From contig JAKSIQ010000015.1 in the NCBI GenBank assembly GCA_024398755.1, positions 1 through 34,938 of the forward strand: a stretch of DNA of 34,938 nucleotides. Direction: 5' to 3'. Below the pieces are notes generated by a model, which was given only the letters and a program-made list of their open reading frames with translations, ran no database searches and was not told the DNA's origin. Positions within the stretch are counted from its first letter, which is position 1. Each line of letters opens with the position of its first letter. Below are positions 17,054-25,533 of the stretch, in pieces. The position numbers and the translations under genes are program-made. The stretch is from Bacteroidaceae bacterium. GTDB lineage: Bacteria > Bacteroidota > Bacteroidia > Bacteroidales > Bacteroidaceae.

Positions 17054-17725
17054 ATGGCCTCTTCAAAAAAAATACAGGGGAATACCACATCAGGTTGCCA
17101 TTGCCAGGGCTGGTTTGTGATTCTGGTTCTTGTTCTGGTTCTTGCCGTTGACCAGACCAGCAAGTATCTGGTCAAGACAAACATGACCATATCGCAGACC
17201 ATTGATATCACATCGTGGTTCAAGATAACGTTCGTAGAAAACAACGGGATGGCATTCGGCCTGGAACTTTTCGGCAAATTGTTCCTGTCATTATTCCGCA
17301 TCGCGGCAATCGGCCTGTTTTCATGGTACATTGCCAAAATAAGGAACAAGGGATTTCCTACCTCTTATATTGTCACTTTGTCTTTCGTTCTGGCGGGTGC
17401 AATAGGAAATCTGTTGGACTGTGTATTCTACGGCCTGGTTTTTTCAGAGAGCACATATACCGATATAGCCACTTTAACCGGATTCGGCAACGGTTATGCC
17501 GGTGTCCTTTATGGAAAAGTTGTTGATATGCTGTATTTCCCTCTGTGGACCTGGCCTGACTGGATGCCGTTCCTAAATGGCAGAATTTTTTTCAGTCCGG
17601 TGTTCAATGTTGCGGACTCATGTATAACGTGCGGTATGATAGCTCTCATACTGTTCTTTACCAAATACATCAACATGGGGCTTGAATTCAAACCCTCTGA
17701 AACTGACAAGACCGTTGAAAAATAA
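17054..17725 (+). CDS. lspA: Lipoprotein signal peptidase (signal peptidase II)
   Basis: An aspartyl protease of the inner membrane that cleaves prolipoprotein signal peptides before the lipidated cysteine. Key features are VENNGMAFG (residues 61-69), the first catalytic aspartate D122 in AIGNLLDCV, and the second D188 in FNVADSCI, set among four hydrophobic segments. At 223 residues it is longer than the E. coli enzyme, with an extra loop (about 126-180) and a short C-terminal tail; this is usual in Bacteroidetes. The DUF4296 lipoprotein gene starts inside its last 44 nt. Several predicted lipoproteins in this window are likely substrates. Confidence 0.96.
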   Translation: MASSKKIQGNTTSGCHCQGWFVILVLVLVLAVDQTSKYLVKTNMTISQTIDITSWFKITFVENNGMAFGLELFGKLFLSLFRIAAIGLFSWYIAKIRNKGFPTSYIVTLSFVLAGAIGNLLDCVFYGLVFSESTYTDIATLTGFGNGYAGVLYGKVVDMLYFPLWTWPDWMPFLNGRIFFSPVFNVADSCITCGMIALILFFTKYINMGLEFKPSETDKTVEK

Positions 17726-18530
17726 AGTATCCATATTCTTGTCGCTGTTCCTGATACTGCTTTCCGGGTGCAGTCTGAACAGGCCGTCCGATGTCATGTC
17801 TCCAAAGGAAATGGAAAAGTTCCTGTATGACTATCATCTTGCTTCAGCTGTGGTCGCTACACTTCCGAAGGATCAGAAGTTCAAGTCTCAAGCACTCACT
17901 GACTGGGCATACCAGAAGAACGGCATAACAAAAGAGCAGTTGGACAGGTCACTTGTATGGTACACACGTTATCCCAGTGAATTTGCCAAGATATACAAAA
18001 AACTGAACAGGAGAATTGAAACAGAATATGATGAGTCGAAGAATCTCATCTCAAGAATAGAAAAACGTTCTTTTTCAATTGGGGAGGGCGATAGTGTTTC
18101 ACTTTGGTATCATGACGGTGTTGTGCTTCTCAATTCCAGCAGATATATGTCAAAGGTTGTCATGGAACAGTCGTGCGGCAGCTCGTTCAAACCTTGCGAC
18201 ACTATTGTATGGAAAGGAAACATTACAATAATAAGTCCGGACAGTGCTGCGGACTCCAAAATCTATCTGGCTATGACGCTTGCGTATGCTGACAGTGTGT
18301 CAACGGCCGATACGCTTTTGCAGTCTCCATCTTCATGTCCGCTTTCATTTGTCATGACTCTTGACACTGCTGCAACGCTTCAGTCGGTCGGATTCATGGC
18401 CCAGTTTATGGAAAACTCCACTAGTGATACCCGTGGCATGGCTGTGATATCGGATGTCTCGATGATGCGATTCCACAGCAGAACTGATATGGCAAGTCTT
18501 CCGGCTGATACCGTATCGTCCTCTCTCTGA
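17682..18530 (+). CDS. DUF4296-type lipoprotein
   Basis: A predicted lipoprotein of 282 residues with lipobox LLSGC (Cys 30). The N-terminal mature region (MSPKEMEKFLYDYHLASAVV...QALTDWAYQKNGITKEQLDRSLVWYTRYPSEFAKIYKKL) matches the DUF4296 pattern as I know it from Bacteroidales, where it often follows lspA. The rest is beta-rich and unfamiliar. The start overlaps lspA by 44 nt; a later start would damage the signal peptide, so the overlap is probably real. Function is unknown. Gene order suggests an envelope role tied to lipoprotein processing, which is only context. Confidence 0.78.
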   Translation: MNSNPLKLTRPLKNKVSIFLSLFLILLSGCSLNRPSDVMSPKEMEKFLYDYHLASAVVATLPKDQKFKSQALTDWAYQKNGITKEQLDRSLVWYTRYPSEFAKIYKKLNRRIETEYDESKNLISRIEKRSFSIGEGDSVSLWYHDGVVLLNSSRYMSKVVMEQSCGSSFKPCDTIVWKGNITIISPDSAADSKIYLAMTLAYADSVSTADTLLQSPSSCPLSFVMTLDTAATLQSVGFMAQFMENSTSDTRGMAVISDVSMMRFHSRTDMASLPADTVSSSL

Positions 18531-18561
18531 TAAATTGTTTGGCTGATGATGTTGTCAGAAA

Positions 18562-19320
18562 TCAGCCCGGTCTTCTGAACTCGGCGCAGATGATGGCTGT
18601 GGCAACGGCAACGTTCAGCGATTCGGATGTTTTCTCTCCTTCGGGCCAGTTGGGAATGAACAGTCTGTGACTGACATGTCGTCCTACTTCGGGGCTGATG
18701 CCATTTCCCTCGTTACCCATGACAATTATTCCGTTGCCTTTCAGACCGTTTTCCCTGTACATGTTCTTGCCATCCAGAAATGTTCCATATACAGGTATGT
18801 TTGCCGGAATGGAGGATAATTCCTTTTCAAGGTCGGTGTAATGGAATCTGACTCTTGCCAAGGCACCCATCGTTGCCTGGACCGCCTTCGGATTGTAAAT
18901 GTCGGCAGTGCCTTTTGAACATACTATGTCACGTATTCCAAACCAGTCTGCAATCCTTGCAATTGTTCCGATATTTCCGGGATCCTGTATGTTATCCAGG
19001 GCCAGCACAAGATTTCCGGCGGCCGTACCTGCAAGATCAATGTCGTAGTGAGGAATTGAGAAACATGCCACCACATCCTGCGGGGTCGTAAGAAGGCTTG
19101 TCTTTTCCAGATCCTGACGTGAGACGCATTCTATTCTGTCAGCTTTGAAATGTCTGTTTGCACTTAACCATTCCTGTGTGGATACCAGCAGACGGCAGTG
19201 AAAATAACCGCATAAGTCTCCAACGAGTTTTGGCCCTTCCGCAACGAACATTCCGTATTGGATGCGGAACTTCTTCTGCTGCAGACTTCTGATTGTGCTT
19301 ATGTCATTGCGGCTTATCAT
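18562..19320 (-). CDS. TrmH/SpoU-family RNA 2'-O-methyltransferase
   Basis: A SPOUT-class methyltransferase that methylates ribose 2'-OH in rRNA or tRNA. The C-terminal half has the three SpoU motifs: QDPGNIGTIARIADWFGI, IVMGNEGNGIS, and SESLNVAVATAI. The N-terminal part (SRNDISTIRSLQQKKFRIQYGMFVAEGPKLVGDL) is the small substrate-binding domain typical of RlmB/TsnR-like members. I choose the ATG at 19320 (252 residues): the longer form from 19386 would begin upstream of the TATCTTTA promoter-like element and adds a non-family N-terminus. It is divergent from tamL and converges on the DUF4296 gene. The target nucleotide cannot be told. Confidence 0.9.
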   Translation of the reverse strand: MISRNDISTIRSLQQKKFRIQYGMFVAEGPKLVGDLCGYFHCRLLVSTQEWLSANRHFKADRIECVSRQDLEKTSLLTTPQDVVACFSIPHYDIDLAGTAAGNLVLALDNIQDPGNIGTIARIADWFGIRDIVCSKGTADIYNPKAVQATMGALARVRFHYTDLEKELSSIPANIPVYGTFLDGKNMYRENGLKGNGIIVMGNEGNGISPEVGRHVSHRLFIPNWPEGEKTSESLNVAVATAIICAEFRRPG

Positions 19321-19339
19321 GAGTCGTTGTTTTCGGTTG

Positions 19340-19347
19340 TAAAGATA
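19340..19347 (-). promoter_or_regulatory. Candidate -7 element for the TrmH-family gene (TATCTTTA)
   Basis: TATCTTTA differs from TAnnTTTG only in the last base and lies 19 nt upstream of the ATG at 19320, which supports that start. Confidence 0.4.
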
Positions 19348-19367
19348 GTCAATTTTGCGTTCTGCGC

Positions 19368-19398
19368 TTTGAATTGCGGCATACATTGGCTAATTTTG
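19368..19398 (+). promoter_or_regulatory. Promoter of tamL (TTTG - 19 nt - TAATTTTG)
   Basis: TTTG at 19368-19371 and an exact TAnnTTTG match at 19391-19398 are separated by 19 nt, the layout expected for the primary sigma factor of Bacteroidetes. The ATG follows 22 nt after the -7 element. Confidence 0.7.
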
Positions 19399-19420
19399 TA
19401 TCCTTTAGAATACTGTTGCA

Positions 19421-21721
19421 ATGAACATCCGACTGAGACATCCAATAATTGCCGCTGTCATGCTTGCCACGACTGCATCATGCTCGCTCTGCCGGTATGT
19501 TCCCAATGACAGTTATCTGTTGGAAAAAGTTGAGGTTGTCAATGTGGACGACCCAAAAGAAAGACGCTCCGACCTGCTGAACCTGTCTGCCCAGACGCCT
19601 AATTCCCGTTGGTTCGGAATAGCCAGAATACCGTTGCGGATATATTCAATGTCGGGTAGCCGTCATCCAGAACACATCTTTAACAGAATGTTGCGAAATG
19701 CCGGCGAGGCTCCTGTCGTATACGATGAGCTGTTGGCATTGGCATCGGGAAAGGATATGCAGCTGTCTTTGGTCAACAGCGGGTATTTGAATGCTTTGGT
19801 CGAACCTGTTGCAGATCCTGTCACAGCAAAAAAAATGAAGTTGAAGTATAACGTACGTCCGGGTCGGCTCTATGTCATTGATACTGTGCGTACAGTTGTT
19901 CCCGACAGCGCGTTGGCCGCCATTCTGGAATCTGACAGGGAAAACACGACACTGGTTCCCGGTATGCCGCTTGACTGTGAACTGCTTGACAGTGAAAGAC
20001 AACGCATAGTAGATCTGGTACACAAGAACGGTTATTTTGCTTTCAGTCGTGACAATGTGTCATTTGTGGCCGATACTGCTGCTATGGATAACCATGTTGG
20101 ACTTACAATGCTTGTTCAGGGACCTGAGATTTCAAAAAAGTTCACTGTGGAAAGGGTCAATTATTTCCTTTCCAACGAGGCGGTGCGAACAAGTGATCTG
20201 CTCCTTCATTCGGACAGCATGAACTGCAACGGTTTCACTCTGTATTATCCTCATGGCGATGCGCTCCCGCTGCTTAAACCTGACGTTATTGCCCGTCATT
20301 CGTATCTGCGTCAGGGGCAGTTGTATCATTCCGATTCAATAGCGTTCACCCGCCAGTCTTTATCAAGGCTTGGTTTGCTCAAGTATTCCAATATCAGTTT
20401 CAGGGAGACATCAGCAGACGGCGGAGGTCTTGTGGCTGATGTCTCAATGCAGACGCGCCCCAAACATTCATTCGGCTTTGAAGTTGAGGGCACGAATACC
20501 GCCGGCGATCTTGGTGCGGCGGCATCGGCATCGTATGTTGACAGAAACCTGTTCCGCGGTTCAGAACAGTTTACTCTGAAAATACGTGGTGCTTATGAAT
20601 CGATTTCCAATCTGCCCGGATATTCCGGAAACACATATCTTGAATATGGTGCCGAGGCAAGCATGGATTTCCCGGAATTCCTGATTCCGTTGATGAGTCA
20701 GGAGAGACAGCGCAAGATTCAGGCAACTACGCAGTTCAGCTTGAAGGTCAATGCACAGCAGCGTCCTGAGTTTCAGAAAACAATCTTTTCCGCAGGTTGG
20801 AGTTACAGATGGGGCGATACATGGAGTACTACGCACAGACTGGATGTCATAGATTTGAACTATCTTGTAGTTCCATGGATTTCTTCACATTTCCAGAAGG
20901 AATATCTTGACCCAATCACATCTGGCAAGTCAATACTCAAGTATAACTATGAGGATCTGCTTATAACAAAGGCAGGATATACTTTCTATCATACCAATTC
21001 CGCATCGCAGACATCGGCCAATCCTTTCAGATATACAATAAGAGCCGGCATTGAGACATCGGGCAACATGTTCAATCTGCTTGAAAGGCCGTTGAATCTG
21101 AAACGCAATGACAATGGCCAGTCTATGGTTATGGATATTGCTTTTGCGCAATATGTGAAACATGACTTTTCCTTTACGGCGAACTGGAGAACCAGCACCT
21201 TTGATAATTTGCTGTTCCACTTGGAGTGGGGCGTTGCAATTCCATACGGCAATTCATCGAGCCTTCCTTTTGAAAAACGCTATTTTGCCGGTGGAGCCAA
21301 CGGCGTGCGCGGATGGGCAGTTCGTGCGTTGGGACCTGGAACTTATGGCGGCGGTGACAACACGATTGACTATATACGTCAGTCGGGTGATATCAAATTG
21401 GGTGCAAGCCTTGAATACCGTTCCAGACTTTTCTGGAAATTCAACGGGGCTGTGTTTGCTGATGCCGGTAACATTTGGACAATAAGGGATTATACCGAGC
21501 AGCCTGGGGGGATGTTTGATTTTGGAAGCTTCTATCGTCAGATTGCAGCTTCTTATGGGCTTGGTTTGAGGCTGGACTTGAATTTTATAGTAGTCCGCAT
21601 GGACGCAGGCATGAAAGCATATAATCCTGCAGGTAAAACCCAGTACGACAGGCTGCCGTTGACACATCCTGATTTCGGACGTGATCTGGCTTTCCATCTG
21701 GCGGTGGGCTATCCGTTCTAA
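19421..21721 (+). CDS. tamL: TamL-type Omp85 (BamA-like) outer-membrane lipoprotein
   Basis: An Omp85-superfamily barrel likely involved in inserting or moving proteins or lipids at the outer membrane. The 766-residue chain starts with a lipoprotein signal (lipobox TTASC, Cys 21), which is unusual for Omp85 proteins generally and characteristic of the Bacteroidetes TamL group. POTRA-like segments follow (for example KLKYNVRPGRLYVIDTVRTVVPDSALAAIL and ISKKFTVERVNYFLSNEAVRTSDLLL). The second half is a barrel with the Omp85 signatures FAGGANGVRGWAVRALGPGTYGG and LEYRSRLFWKFNGAVFADAGNIW, ending in the terminal aromatic ...AVGYPF. A TamB-like gene is not adjacent. A promoter is visible just upstream, and an MBL-fold gene follows by 30 nt. 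Confidence 0.87.
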   Translation: MNIRLRHPIIAAVMLATTASCSLCRYVPNDSYLLEKVEVVNVDDPKERRSDLLNLSAQTPNSRWFGIARIPLRIYSMSGSRHPEHIFNRMLRNAGEAPVVYDELLALASGKDMQLSLVNSGYLNALVEPVADPVTAKKMKLKYNVRPGRLYVIDTVRTVVPDSALAAILESDRENTTLVPGMPLDCELLDSERQRIVDLVHKNGYFAFSRDNVSFVADTAAMDNHVGLTMLVQGPEISKKFTVERVNYFLSNEAVRTSDLLLHSDSMNCNGFTLYYPHGDALPLLKPDVIARHSYLRQGQLYHSDSIAFTRQSLSRLGLLKYSNISFRETSADGGGLVADVSMQTRPKHSFGFEVEGTNTAGDLGAAASASYVDRNLFRGSEQFTLKIRGAYESISNLPGYSGNTYLEYGAEASMDFPEFLIPLMSQERQRKIQATTQFSLKVNAQQRPEFQKTIFSAGWSYRWGDTWSTTHRLDVIDLNYLVVPWISSHFQKEYLDPITSGKSILKYNYEDLLITKAGYTFYHTNSASQTSANPFRYTIRAGIETSGNMFNLLERPLNLKRNDNGQSMVMDIAFAQYVKHDFSFTANWRTSTFDNLLFHLEWGVAIPYGNSSSLPFEKRYFAGGANGVRGWAVRALGPGTYGGGDNTIDYIRQSGDIKLGASLEYRSRLFWKFNGAVFADAGNIWTIRDYTEQPGGMFDFGSFYRQIAASYGLGLRLDLNFIVVRMDAGMKAYNPAGKTQYDRLPLTHPDFGRDLAFHLAVGYPF

Positions 21722-21751
21722 CCATTATGAAAGAGAAAAAACAACATATAA

Positions 21752-22555
21752 ATGAAGACCATTTTCATGAGCTTGTCAAGTGGAAGCAGTGGAAACTGCT
21801 ACTATCTTGGCACAGAAGAACATGCAATTCTGATTGATGCCGGTATACCGGTAAAGCAGATCCGTACATTCCTGAAGAATGCCGGACTGGAGTTTGAAAA
21901 GATCATGGCGGTATTCGTTACTCATGATCACGCTGACCATATCAAGGCACTGGGTAATCTTGGCGAAAAATGCGCGATACCTGTGTATGCTACACGTGAG
22001 ACGCATAAAGGCATCAACAATAACTACTGCATGACCGAGAAACTCATCAGTAGTGTGCATTTTGTTGAGAAGGAGGTGCCTTTTCAGTTTCATGAGTTTG
22101 AAATAACTCCGTTTGAGGTTCCTCATGACGGAACTGATAACGTAGGGTATCGTGTCAGGCTAAGTGACAAGGTGTTCTGTTTTGTGACAGACCTTGGACA
22201 TATTACTGAGACGGTGTCAAAATATATACTCCAGGCTCAGTATCTGGTTATGGAAGCCAATTACGATGAGGATATGCTTCGTATGGGCAATTATCCGAAG
22301 TTTCTTAAGGACCGCATTACCAGTCCCCGCGGACATCTGAGCAACAAGACTACAGCCGGTTTCCTTGCAAAAAATATGACGCCCGATTTGAAATACATCT
22401 GGCTTTGTCATCTGAGTGGCGAAAACAATCATCCTGAGATTGCATACAAGACTGTCGAATACGAATTGCGCGGGGTTGGAATTATTCCTGGCAAGGATGT
22501 GCAGTTGTGCGCTCTCAAGCGTACCACTCCTTCGGAGCTCTATATCTTTGAATAA
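21752..22555 (+). CDS. MBL-fold metallo-hydrolase (YycJ/WalJ-like)
   Basis: A beta-lactamase-fold hydrolase of 267 residues with the dinuclear metal motif VTHDHADH (residues 56-63). Further ligands fit FEVPHDGTDNVG, FVTDLGH and WLCHLSGENNHPE. The N-terminus FMSLSSGSSGNCYYLG is typical of the YycJ/WalJ group, proposed in Firmicutes to link cell wall metabolism and DNA replication; transfer of that role to this organism is inference. It is the last gene of the tamL transcript, and a bidirectional terminator hairpin follows 28 nt after the stop codon. Confidence 0.88.
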   Translation: MKTIFMSLSSGSSGNCYYLGTEEHAILIDAGIPVKQIRTFLKNAGLEFEKIMAVFVTHDHADHIKALGNLGEKCAIPVYATRETHKGINNNYCMTEKLISSVHFVEKEVPFQFHEFEITPFEVPHDGTDNVGYRVRLSDKVFCFVTDLGHITETVSKYILQAQYLVMEANYDEDMLRMGNYPKFLKDRITSPRGHLSNKTTAGFLAKNMTPDLKYIWLCHLSGENNHPEIAYKTVEYELRGVGIIPGKDVQLCALKRTTPSELYIFE

Positions 22556-22583
22556 AGGTATAGAGCCCTGAAAAATCGCGTAC

Positions 22584-22620
22584 AAAAAAGATTGGAACCT
22601 TCAGGTCCCAATCTTTCTTT
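22584..22620. terminator. Bidirectional intrinsic terminator (MBL gene / tRNA-Lys)
   Basis: AAGATTGGAACC (22588-22599), loop TTCA, and GGTCCCAATCTT (22604-22615) form a 12-bp stem. The only irregular pair is A-C on the plus strand but U-G on the minus strand, so the hairpin is stronger in the tRNA direction. Runs of A/T flank both sides (TTTTTT on minus, TTTCTTT on plus). Confidence 0.82.
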
Positions 22621-22621
22621 G

Positions 22622-22694
22622 TACGCGATCAGGGATTCGAACCCTGGACCCATTGATTAAGAGTCAATTGCTCTACCAACTGAGCTAATCGCGC
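22622..22694 (-). tRNA. tRNA-Lys (anticodon CTT)
   Basis: A 73-nt cloverleaf can be folded by eye: acceptor GCGCGAT/ATCGCGT (with a G1-U72 wobble), D arm TAGCTCAGTTGGTAGAGC, anticodon stem ATTGA/TCAAT around loop CTCTTAA giving anticodon CTT, and T arm CAGGG-TTCGAAC-CCCTG. The discriminator base is A, as in tRNA-Lys. CCA is not encoded. A promoter lies just upstream and a terminator hairpin directly downstream, so it is a single-gene unit. Confidence 0.95.
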
Positions 22695-22715
22695 ATCTTC
22701 CTTTCAAAAGCGATG

Positions 22716-22747
22716 CAAAGGTACAGCATTCTTGGCAATGCTCCAAA
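22716..22747 (-). promoter_or_regulatory. Promoter of tRNA-Lys (TTTG - 20 nt - TACCTTTG)
   Basis: On the minus strand TTTG (22747-22744) is followed after 20 nt by TACCTTTG (22723-22716), an exact fit to the Bacteroidetes -33/-7 pattern. The tRNA 5' end lies 21 nt further on. Confidence 0.8.
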
Positions 22748-22797
22748 TGAATAGCGGACTTTTTTAAGAAAAAAATGAGGCTATATTGAAGTGTTGC

Positions 22798-24207
22798 TCA
22801 GAAATTGAAATATGATTTGGCATTAAAATATGAGATGTCTTCGACCATCTGTCCAATGCGCTGCATTTCGCTTGCTGGAAGTTCTCCGTTTTCAACGTCG
22901 CGTCCGATAAGGTTGCACAGTATGCGGCGGAAATATTCGTGGCGCGCGTATGAAACGAAGGAACGGCTGTCAGTGAGCATTCCAACAAACCGTGACAGCA
23001 GTCCTTGTGTGCTCAGTACATTCATCTGCTGTTCCATACCGTCCTTCTGGTCAAGGAACCACCATCCTGCGCCCAACTGCATCTTACCCGGGGTGATGCC
23101 ATCCTGAAAATTGCCAAGTGTTGTGGCCAATACTTCAAAATCAGCTGGATTCAGGTTGTAGACTATTGTCTTTGTCAGCATGCCCATGCTGTTCAGTTTG
23201 TCAAAGAAGCGGTTCATGGCTTTTGCCGTATGAACCTGTGTCATTGAGTCAAAGCCGGTATCTTTTCCCACCATCTTGAACATCTTTGAGTTCTGGTTGC
23301 GTATTACGCTGTAGTGGAACTGCTGGGCCCATCCTGTTTCGGCATCCATTTTACTGAATTCAAGCATCATGGCGCTCTTGAAACGGCGTATTTCCAAATC
23401 GGAAAGTGCATGACCGTTCATTGTTTTGCTGAAAATTTCATCGAGCTGTGCCGATGTGAAGTCTTCAGCATAGAATTCCTCCATGCCATGGTCACTCAGG
23501 CGGCATCCGGCCTGTTCAAAGAATTTATGACGTATTTTCAGCGCTTTTACGATGTCGTCAAAGCACTTTATCTGTATGCCGCTGGCTTTTGACAGTTTTC
23601 CGATGTATTCTGAATATGACTGCTGATTCTCTACTGCCATGGCCATATCAGGACGCCAGGTCGGCAGCACTTTCACTTTGAATCCATCGGCTTTGATCTG
23701 TTTGTGGTATTCAAGGCTGTCTGCCGGGTCATCGGTCGTGCATACGGTTTCCACTCCATAGCGTAACATCAGCTGGCGTGCGCTGAATTCGGGACTTTGA
23801 AGTTTTTCGTTGCATTCGTCATAAATCTCCTTTGCTGTTGCCGGACTTAACACCTTGTCAATTCCGAAAGCCGTTTTCAGTTCCAGGTGAGTCCAATGGT
23901 AGAGAGGGTTACGCATGCAGTAGGGCATGGTTTCTGCCCATTTCTCGAATTTGTCCCAATCATCGGCATTACCGGTAACGAACTGTTCTGGTATTCCGTT
24001 AGCACGCATTGCACGCCATTTATAGTGGTCTTCTCCAAGCCACAATTCGGTTATGGAACGGAAACGTTTGTCCTGTGCCACTTGCTTCGGATCCAGATGA
24101 CAGTGGTAGTCAATGATTGGCAGTCCTTCGGCATGGTTGTGATACAGTTCTTTTGCAGTTTCTGTCTGCAGCAGAAAATCCTTATGTATGAATGGTGTGT
24201 CGGTCAT
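22798..24207 (-). CDS. uxaC: Uronate isomerase (glucuronate/galacturonate isomerase)
   Basis: Isomerises D-glucuronate to D-fructuronate and D-galacturonate to D-tagaturonate, the entry reaction of hexuronate catabolism. It belongs to the amidohydrolase superfamily: the metal motif IIDYHCHLDPKQ (HCH at residues 35-37), the family signature VETVCTTDDPADSLEYH, and the late region FVGMLTDSRSFVSYARHEYFRRILCNLIG are all present. I prefer the ATG at 24207 (469 residues, normal length): the form from 24252 would overlap the preceding gene and adds a non-family N-terminus. It lies 13 nt after the epimerase gene, so the two are co-transcribed. Confidence 0.95.
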   Translation of the reverse strand: MTDTPFIHKDFLLQTETAKELYHNHAEGLPIIDYHCHLDPKQVAQDKRFRSITELWLGEDHYKWRAMRANGIPEQFVTGNADDWDKFEKWAETMPYCMRNPLYHWTHLELKTAFGIDKVLSPATAKEIYDECNEKLQSPEFSARQLMLRYGVETVCTTDDPADSLEYHKQIKADGFKVKVLPTWRPDMAMAVENQQSYSEYIGKLSKASGIQIKCFDDIVKALKIRHKFFEQAGCRLSDHGMEEFYAEDFTSAQLDEIFSKTMNGHALSDLEIRRFKSAMMLEFSKMDAETGWAQQFHYSVIRNQNSKMFKMVGKDTGFDSMTQVHTAKAMNRFFDKLNSMGMLTKTIVYNLNPADFEVLATTLGNFQDGITPGKMQLGAGWWFLDQKDGMEQQMNVLSTQGLLSRFVGMLTDSRSFVSYARHEYFRRILCNLIGRDVENGELPASEMQRIGQMVEDISYFNAKSYFNF

Positions 24208-24220
24208 ATCGTGCCTGAAA

Positions 24221-25468
24221 TTATTGCAGTAATCTTTCAATGTGACGTTCAAGTATGTTTTCAGTTACTTGGGCTCCTACAATTTTCTTGCTGCGTTCAA
24301 GCGCATCGTAGAACTCCTGGCCGTATTCGGCTGCAATCTTGTATGCCACATGTATAAGTTGTCGGAAATCCGGATTGTATTGGGGATCGAGACTGTTGTG
24401 ACGCAATGCTCTGGCGTAACTCTGTCCGTTCCATGATTCGATTGTTTCCTTTGACGGCAGCTTTGACTTGTCAATATCAATGACTGTGGCGTATGGAATG
24501 CACAACTCTTCCATGCGTTCCAAAGCCTTTATTGCAATGTCCTTTGCCAACCTCAGTGACTGTTCATCGGACATGGCAAGACCTATAATCTCTTCAAGCC
24601 ATGTGGTTCCTGCAGTCTTGATATGTATTCCCTTGTCATATTTGCGGATGAGACGTCCCATTATGGGGTAGATTGCAAATTTGTCACTTCCGGAGTGTAT
24701 GCTGAGCTTCAGGTCTTCGGGGAGCCCGAATTCCTTGACAGCATAATCGATGACAAGCAGATCCTGCTCGAACTCCTGTTCAAATTGTGCAACGTCTCCA
24801 ACATAATCCACGCCCTTGTTGAAACGTCCGGTGAATTTGGGCGCTATGGTTCTGACAGGTATGTTCCGACTGGCCAGTGCACTCAGAATAAAGAACATTT
24901 CAATTGGAGTCTGCGGTGCATCGACTTCATCCATGGAAACCTCGGTTACGAAGTTGCCCTTGCCTTTGGCGCTTTCAATATGGTGGTATATTTCTCCTGC
25001 CTGAATTGACGCATACAGGTATTTGCCGGCCATTGCTTCAAGAAAGTCGCGGTCCACTTTGAAAGGCTTCCCAATACCTGGAACAGTCATCAGACCACAG
25101 TATTTGGAATTGGCTTCTATAAAAGCGGCGGTTTCAGCTTCTCCAGCAGGCTTGCCTATATAGTCGGCCACATCGATGGTGAAGAAATCTGATACTTCAA
25201 TGTATTTGTCAACATTGCTCAGGTTGATGTGGTCAGCATCGACAAAGTAGTTCCCGTGAAATCCCAGAGCTTTAATCGATGCATCTGCTTCGCGTCTGGC
25301 GTCTATGGGATCGGTACCGGTTATCTGATGCTCCCTGTTGGATTTGTTCCAGACGGGTGTAAAGTATATGGCATGTTTTTTAGCGGCTTCAATTATTGCA
25401 AGCAATTGAGCCTGGCCTTCATGTGAGAATCTGTCTCCAATGCCGAATGAGTATTTACCTAGCTGCAT
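24221..25468 (-). CDS. Tagaturonate epimerase-family protein (UxaE type)
   Basis: Likely interconverts D-tagaturonate and D-fructuronate, joining galacturonate breakdown to the glucuronate branch without tagaturonate reductase and altronate dehydratase. The 415-residue protein opens with MQLGKYSFGIGDRFSHEGQAQLLAIIEA and contains VWNKSNREHQITGTDPIDARREAD, FVDADHIN, KLSIHSGSDKFAIYPIMGRLI and HNSLDPQYNPDFRQLIHVAYKIA, which I recognise from the tagaturonate/fructuronate epimerase family described in Thermotoga. Its place between uxaC and a fructuronate-reductase-like SDR fits well. Histidines and aspartates in these motifs are candidate metal ligands, which is inference. It is the first gene of the leftward arm of the divergon. 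Confidence 0.85.
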   Translation of the reverse strand: MQLGKYSFGIGDRFSHEGQAQLLAIIEAAKKHAIYFTPVWNKSNREHQITGTDPIDARREADASIKALGFHGNYFVDADHINLSNVDKYIEVSDFFTIDVADYIGKPAGEAETAAFIEANSKYCGLMTVPGIGKPFKVDRDFLEAMAGKYLYASIQAGEIYHHIESAKGKGNFVTEVSMDEVDAPQTPIEMFFILSALASRNIPVRTIAPKFTGRFNKGVDYVGDVAQFEQEFEQDLLVIDYAVKEFGLPEDLKLSIHSGSDKFAIYPIMGRLIRKYDKGIHIKTAGTTWLEEIIGLAMSDEQSLRLAKDIAIKALERMEELCIPYATVIDIDKSKLPSKETIESWNGQSYARALRHNSLDPQYNPDFRQLIHVAYKIAAEYGQEFYDALERSKKIVGAQVTENILERHIERLLQ

Positions 25469-25494
25469 GGTTTTGTCTCTGTTTATTTAACGGC

Positions 25495-25533
25495 TGTAAA
25501 TTTACACTAATATTATATTCTGTCATATATTTG
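25495..25533. promoter_or_regulatory. Divergent uronate promoter region with 12-bp palindrome
   Basis: The 88-nt gap between the divergent start codons holds a perfect palindrome TGTAAATTTACA (25495-25506) and a TATATTTG element (25526-25533, plus strand) 23 nt before the reductase ATG. The palindrome core TAAATTTA (25497-25504) also resembles a -7 element for the leftward epimerase-uxaC operon, and it falls near the -33 position of the rightward promoter. A shared operator is plausible but unproven; no regulator gene lies nearby. Confidence 0.5.

Noticed and set aside
18541-18567. GGCTGAT...ATCAGCC stem as a terminator between convergent genes
   Set aside because: The stem is only 7 bp with a 13-nt loop, overlaps the end of the methyltransferase gene, and has no T-run on either side.
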